DNA of 64,000 nt from Sycobia sp. Sy_11. Lineage: Eukaryota; Arthropoda; Insecta; Hymenoptera; Epichrysomallidae. The stretch is from contig JACCIC010000028.1 in assembly GCA_018907035.1 (NCBI GenBank), positions 389,001 to 453,000 of the forward strand, written 5' to 3'. This document shows, in pieces, positions 62,469 to 64,000 of the stretch; position 1 is the first letter of the stretch, and each line of letters starts with the position of its first letter. The translations under genes and the position numbers were made by a program. Below the pieces are notes generated by a model. The model was not told where the DNA came from, ran no database searches, and was given only the letters and a program-made list of their open reading frames with translations.

Positions 62469-64000
62469 CATCGGTATTCCGGAAGGGGTTCTTCAACTGC
62501 TTGAACTCGTACGCGGAATCAAAACGAATGTAAAGTCGTATCGTTCAAATTTACTTTTTCCTTCACTTTCGAATTAGCGCGTCTGTTTTTCATAATGGAA
62601 AAAGGCCATTGTTCGCTCAACAAGTGTGCGCGTGTATCAGTTTATTCCGAACGAATAACATTATTACATAAACCACCTCGTGGAGCCCGTGTGTTCGATA
62701 AAAAAACAACAACGTTTTATTTTTTTTTTCATTTCTTTAAATTTCTCTAATAATATTTCTCTCTTGTTACTGCTTTCTCTTTATATATATATAGAAGACA
62801 GACGCAGAATACACATCCACACGGCTACACGCAAAAATGCACAATTTTCGAGTTATTCACTCTCCTCCCCCCTCCCCCAACATCGCCCGCATGAAAAGTG
62901 CATAACCCCGCGGCCTCGTCATTCGTTCTATCGAAGGTATATAACACTTGTCGACTCAAACTTTTCTCCACCAACCTCCCCCCCCCCCGCGCGCTCTCGC
63001 CTACTTTTCCCATACCTCGCTTCTCTCCCGTTCTTTTCCCCTTACTTTTTTTTTTCATCCGCCCCCTCGCTCCCTTTTCTTACCCTCCCCGAGCTACGCC
63101 GCTCGCCAAAGCTCCGTCGGCCGATTATCGCGCGCGCGCTCCGGCGGCTTAGTTCTTTCGAGTCTCTGCGCGTATATAGTGGAGCGAGCGAGGGCGGGGA
63201 GGGGGGGGGGAGGTTGCATCTGATAAAATTACCAAGTTTCTGCCGCATTTTTAGGCCATCGGCGGGCGATGGCGAGGGGGGAGGGGAGGGAGGTCGAGCA
63301 TAGGTTTCCCGGGCTCGCTTTAACGATTTTGGGATAAATGGAATGAAGTTTCGAGTTCGAGACCTGCGGGGCGAACTTGCCGGAATGCCGAGATAACTAC
63401 GTAAGTCATTTTTTAACTTTTGATGCGCATTCCGGGAAATGGCGTACCCTGCCCTAGGAAACTTTTATTTTATATGTTCAATGCACTTGATTTATAGAGA
63501 TTCGAGGATTCCGGGGTGCTCTTAGGCTTTCTTCTTTCGGACATGTATTTTTTAGAAAGTGAATTAATTGTACGTTCGCGCAGTATTTTAGATTGATATT
63601 TACTGTAAAATATTCCTGTATGGATTGACAAATGGCTTTGCATTTGCCTAAAATTTTTCCATATTTCATATCACGATTGTCTTTCTTATTGTAATGGTTA
63701 ATTACTCAATTTTTTAAGAATTACATTTTAGAATAATACAATTACAAATGTAACTGCACTTTTATCTGGCCATATAGTTTTTAATAGTCATAGCCATGGT
63801 TGGCGAGGCATACTATGCGGGTATTCATACAAACATTTCTATGACTGAATGCTGCTCCTTTCTTGGGATACGATACTGTTTACGTAGCATTGCTAATTAA
63901 ATGGGATTATTGTGGGGCCAGATTAATTTTTTACAATTAAATCTCTAGTTTTATCACGCGATACAATGAGAGAACAATCTTTCAATGTTCTAATGAACCT

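Larger units (their letters stand above)
60491..64000. other. Intergenic DNA to the right edge
   Basis: AT-rich to 61.0 kb, mixed to 62.6 kb, GC-rich with C-rich and G-rich runs at 62.8-63.4 kb, then AT-rich. A 425-bp minus-strand open frame at 61657-62085 begins in a poly-T tract and lacks an ATG for most of its length. A 16-bp unit (gagcaagaattacggg) is tandemly duplicated near 61299-61331. No gene recognised. Confidence 0.5.

Overview
This window is nuclear DNA from an animal, most likely an insect and probably a hymenopteran (ant, wasp or bee). The evidence is the gene structure (short GT-AG introns inside compact genes), orthology of the two recognisable genes to animal proteins, a mariner relic of a type I associate with ant genomes, AT-rich background broken by CpG-rich patches, and a very high density of dinucleotide microsatellites. 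The species assignment is inference; no marker gene is present.

Layout. Positions 1-3320 hold the 5' half of a PNISR-type SR-like splicing protein on the minus strand. It has seven coding exons and runs off the left edge. Positions 7323-9386 hold a complete five-exon seipin (BSCL2 family) gene on the plus strand, predicted at 343 residues. The two genes are divergent, with about 4 kb between their start codons. A weak GC-richer patch near 4.1-4.3 kb could contain a promoter.

From about 9.4 kb to the right edge I recognise no intact conserved gene. The AT-rich part (12-18 kb) holds two foldback elements (15052-15324 and 15786-16013) and a coding-like, multiply interrupted stretch (16606-17558) of unknown origin. 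GC-rich, CpG-rich islands recur near 19-20.3, 28.4-29, 37-37.9, 42-43.3, 45-45.5, 48.6-49.4, 52.8-55.2, 56.1-56.8, 58-58.5 and 62.8-63.4 kb, and most carry microsatellites. At 59.8-60.4 kb there is a broken mariner transposase on the minus strand that keeps its two ends but has lost the catalytic core.

I count roughly 36 (TA)n arrays of about 30 bp or more, plus long (CA)n, (GA)n/(TC)n and homopolymer tracts. Many of the longest reading frames in the right 50 kb are either these repeats read as Ile-Tyr, Val-Cys, Arg-Glu or Leu-Ser, or overlapping frames in GC-rich DNA, and I do not treat them as genes.

The two real genes do not form an obvious pathway: PNISR is a nuclear mRNA-processing protein and seipin is an ER protein of lipid-droplet formation. 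The 54 kb to the right looks like a gene desert or a very large intron, possibly a regulatory landscape. I found no convincing new biological system. The best leads are the two full-length foldback elements, the interrupted coding-like block next to them, and the core-deleted mariner.
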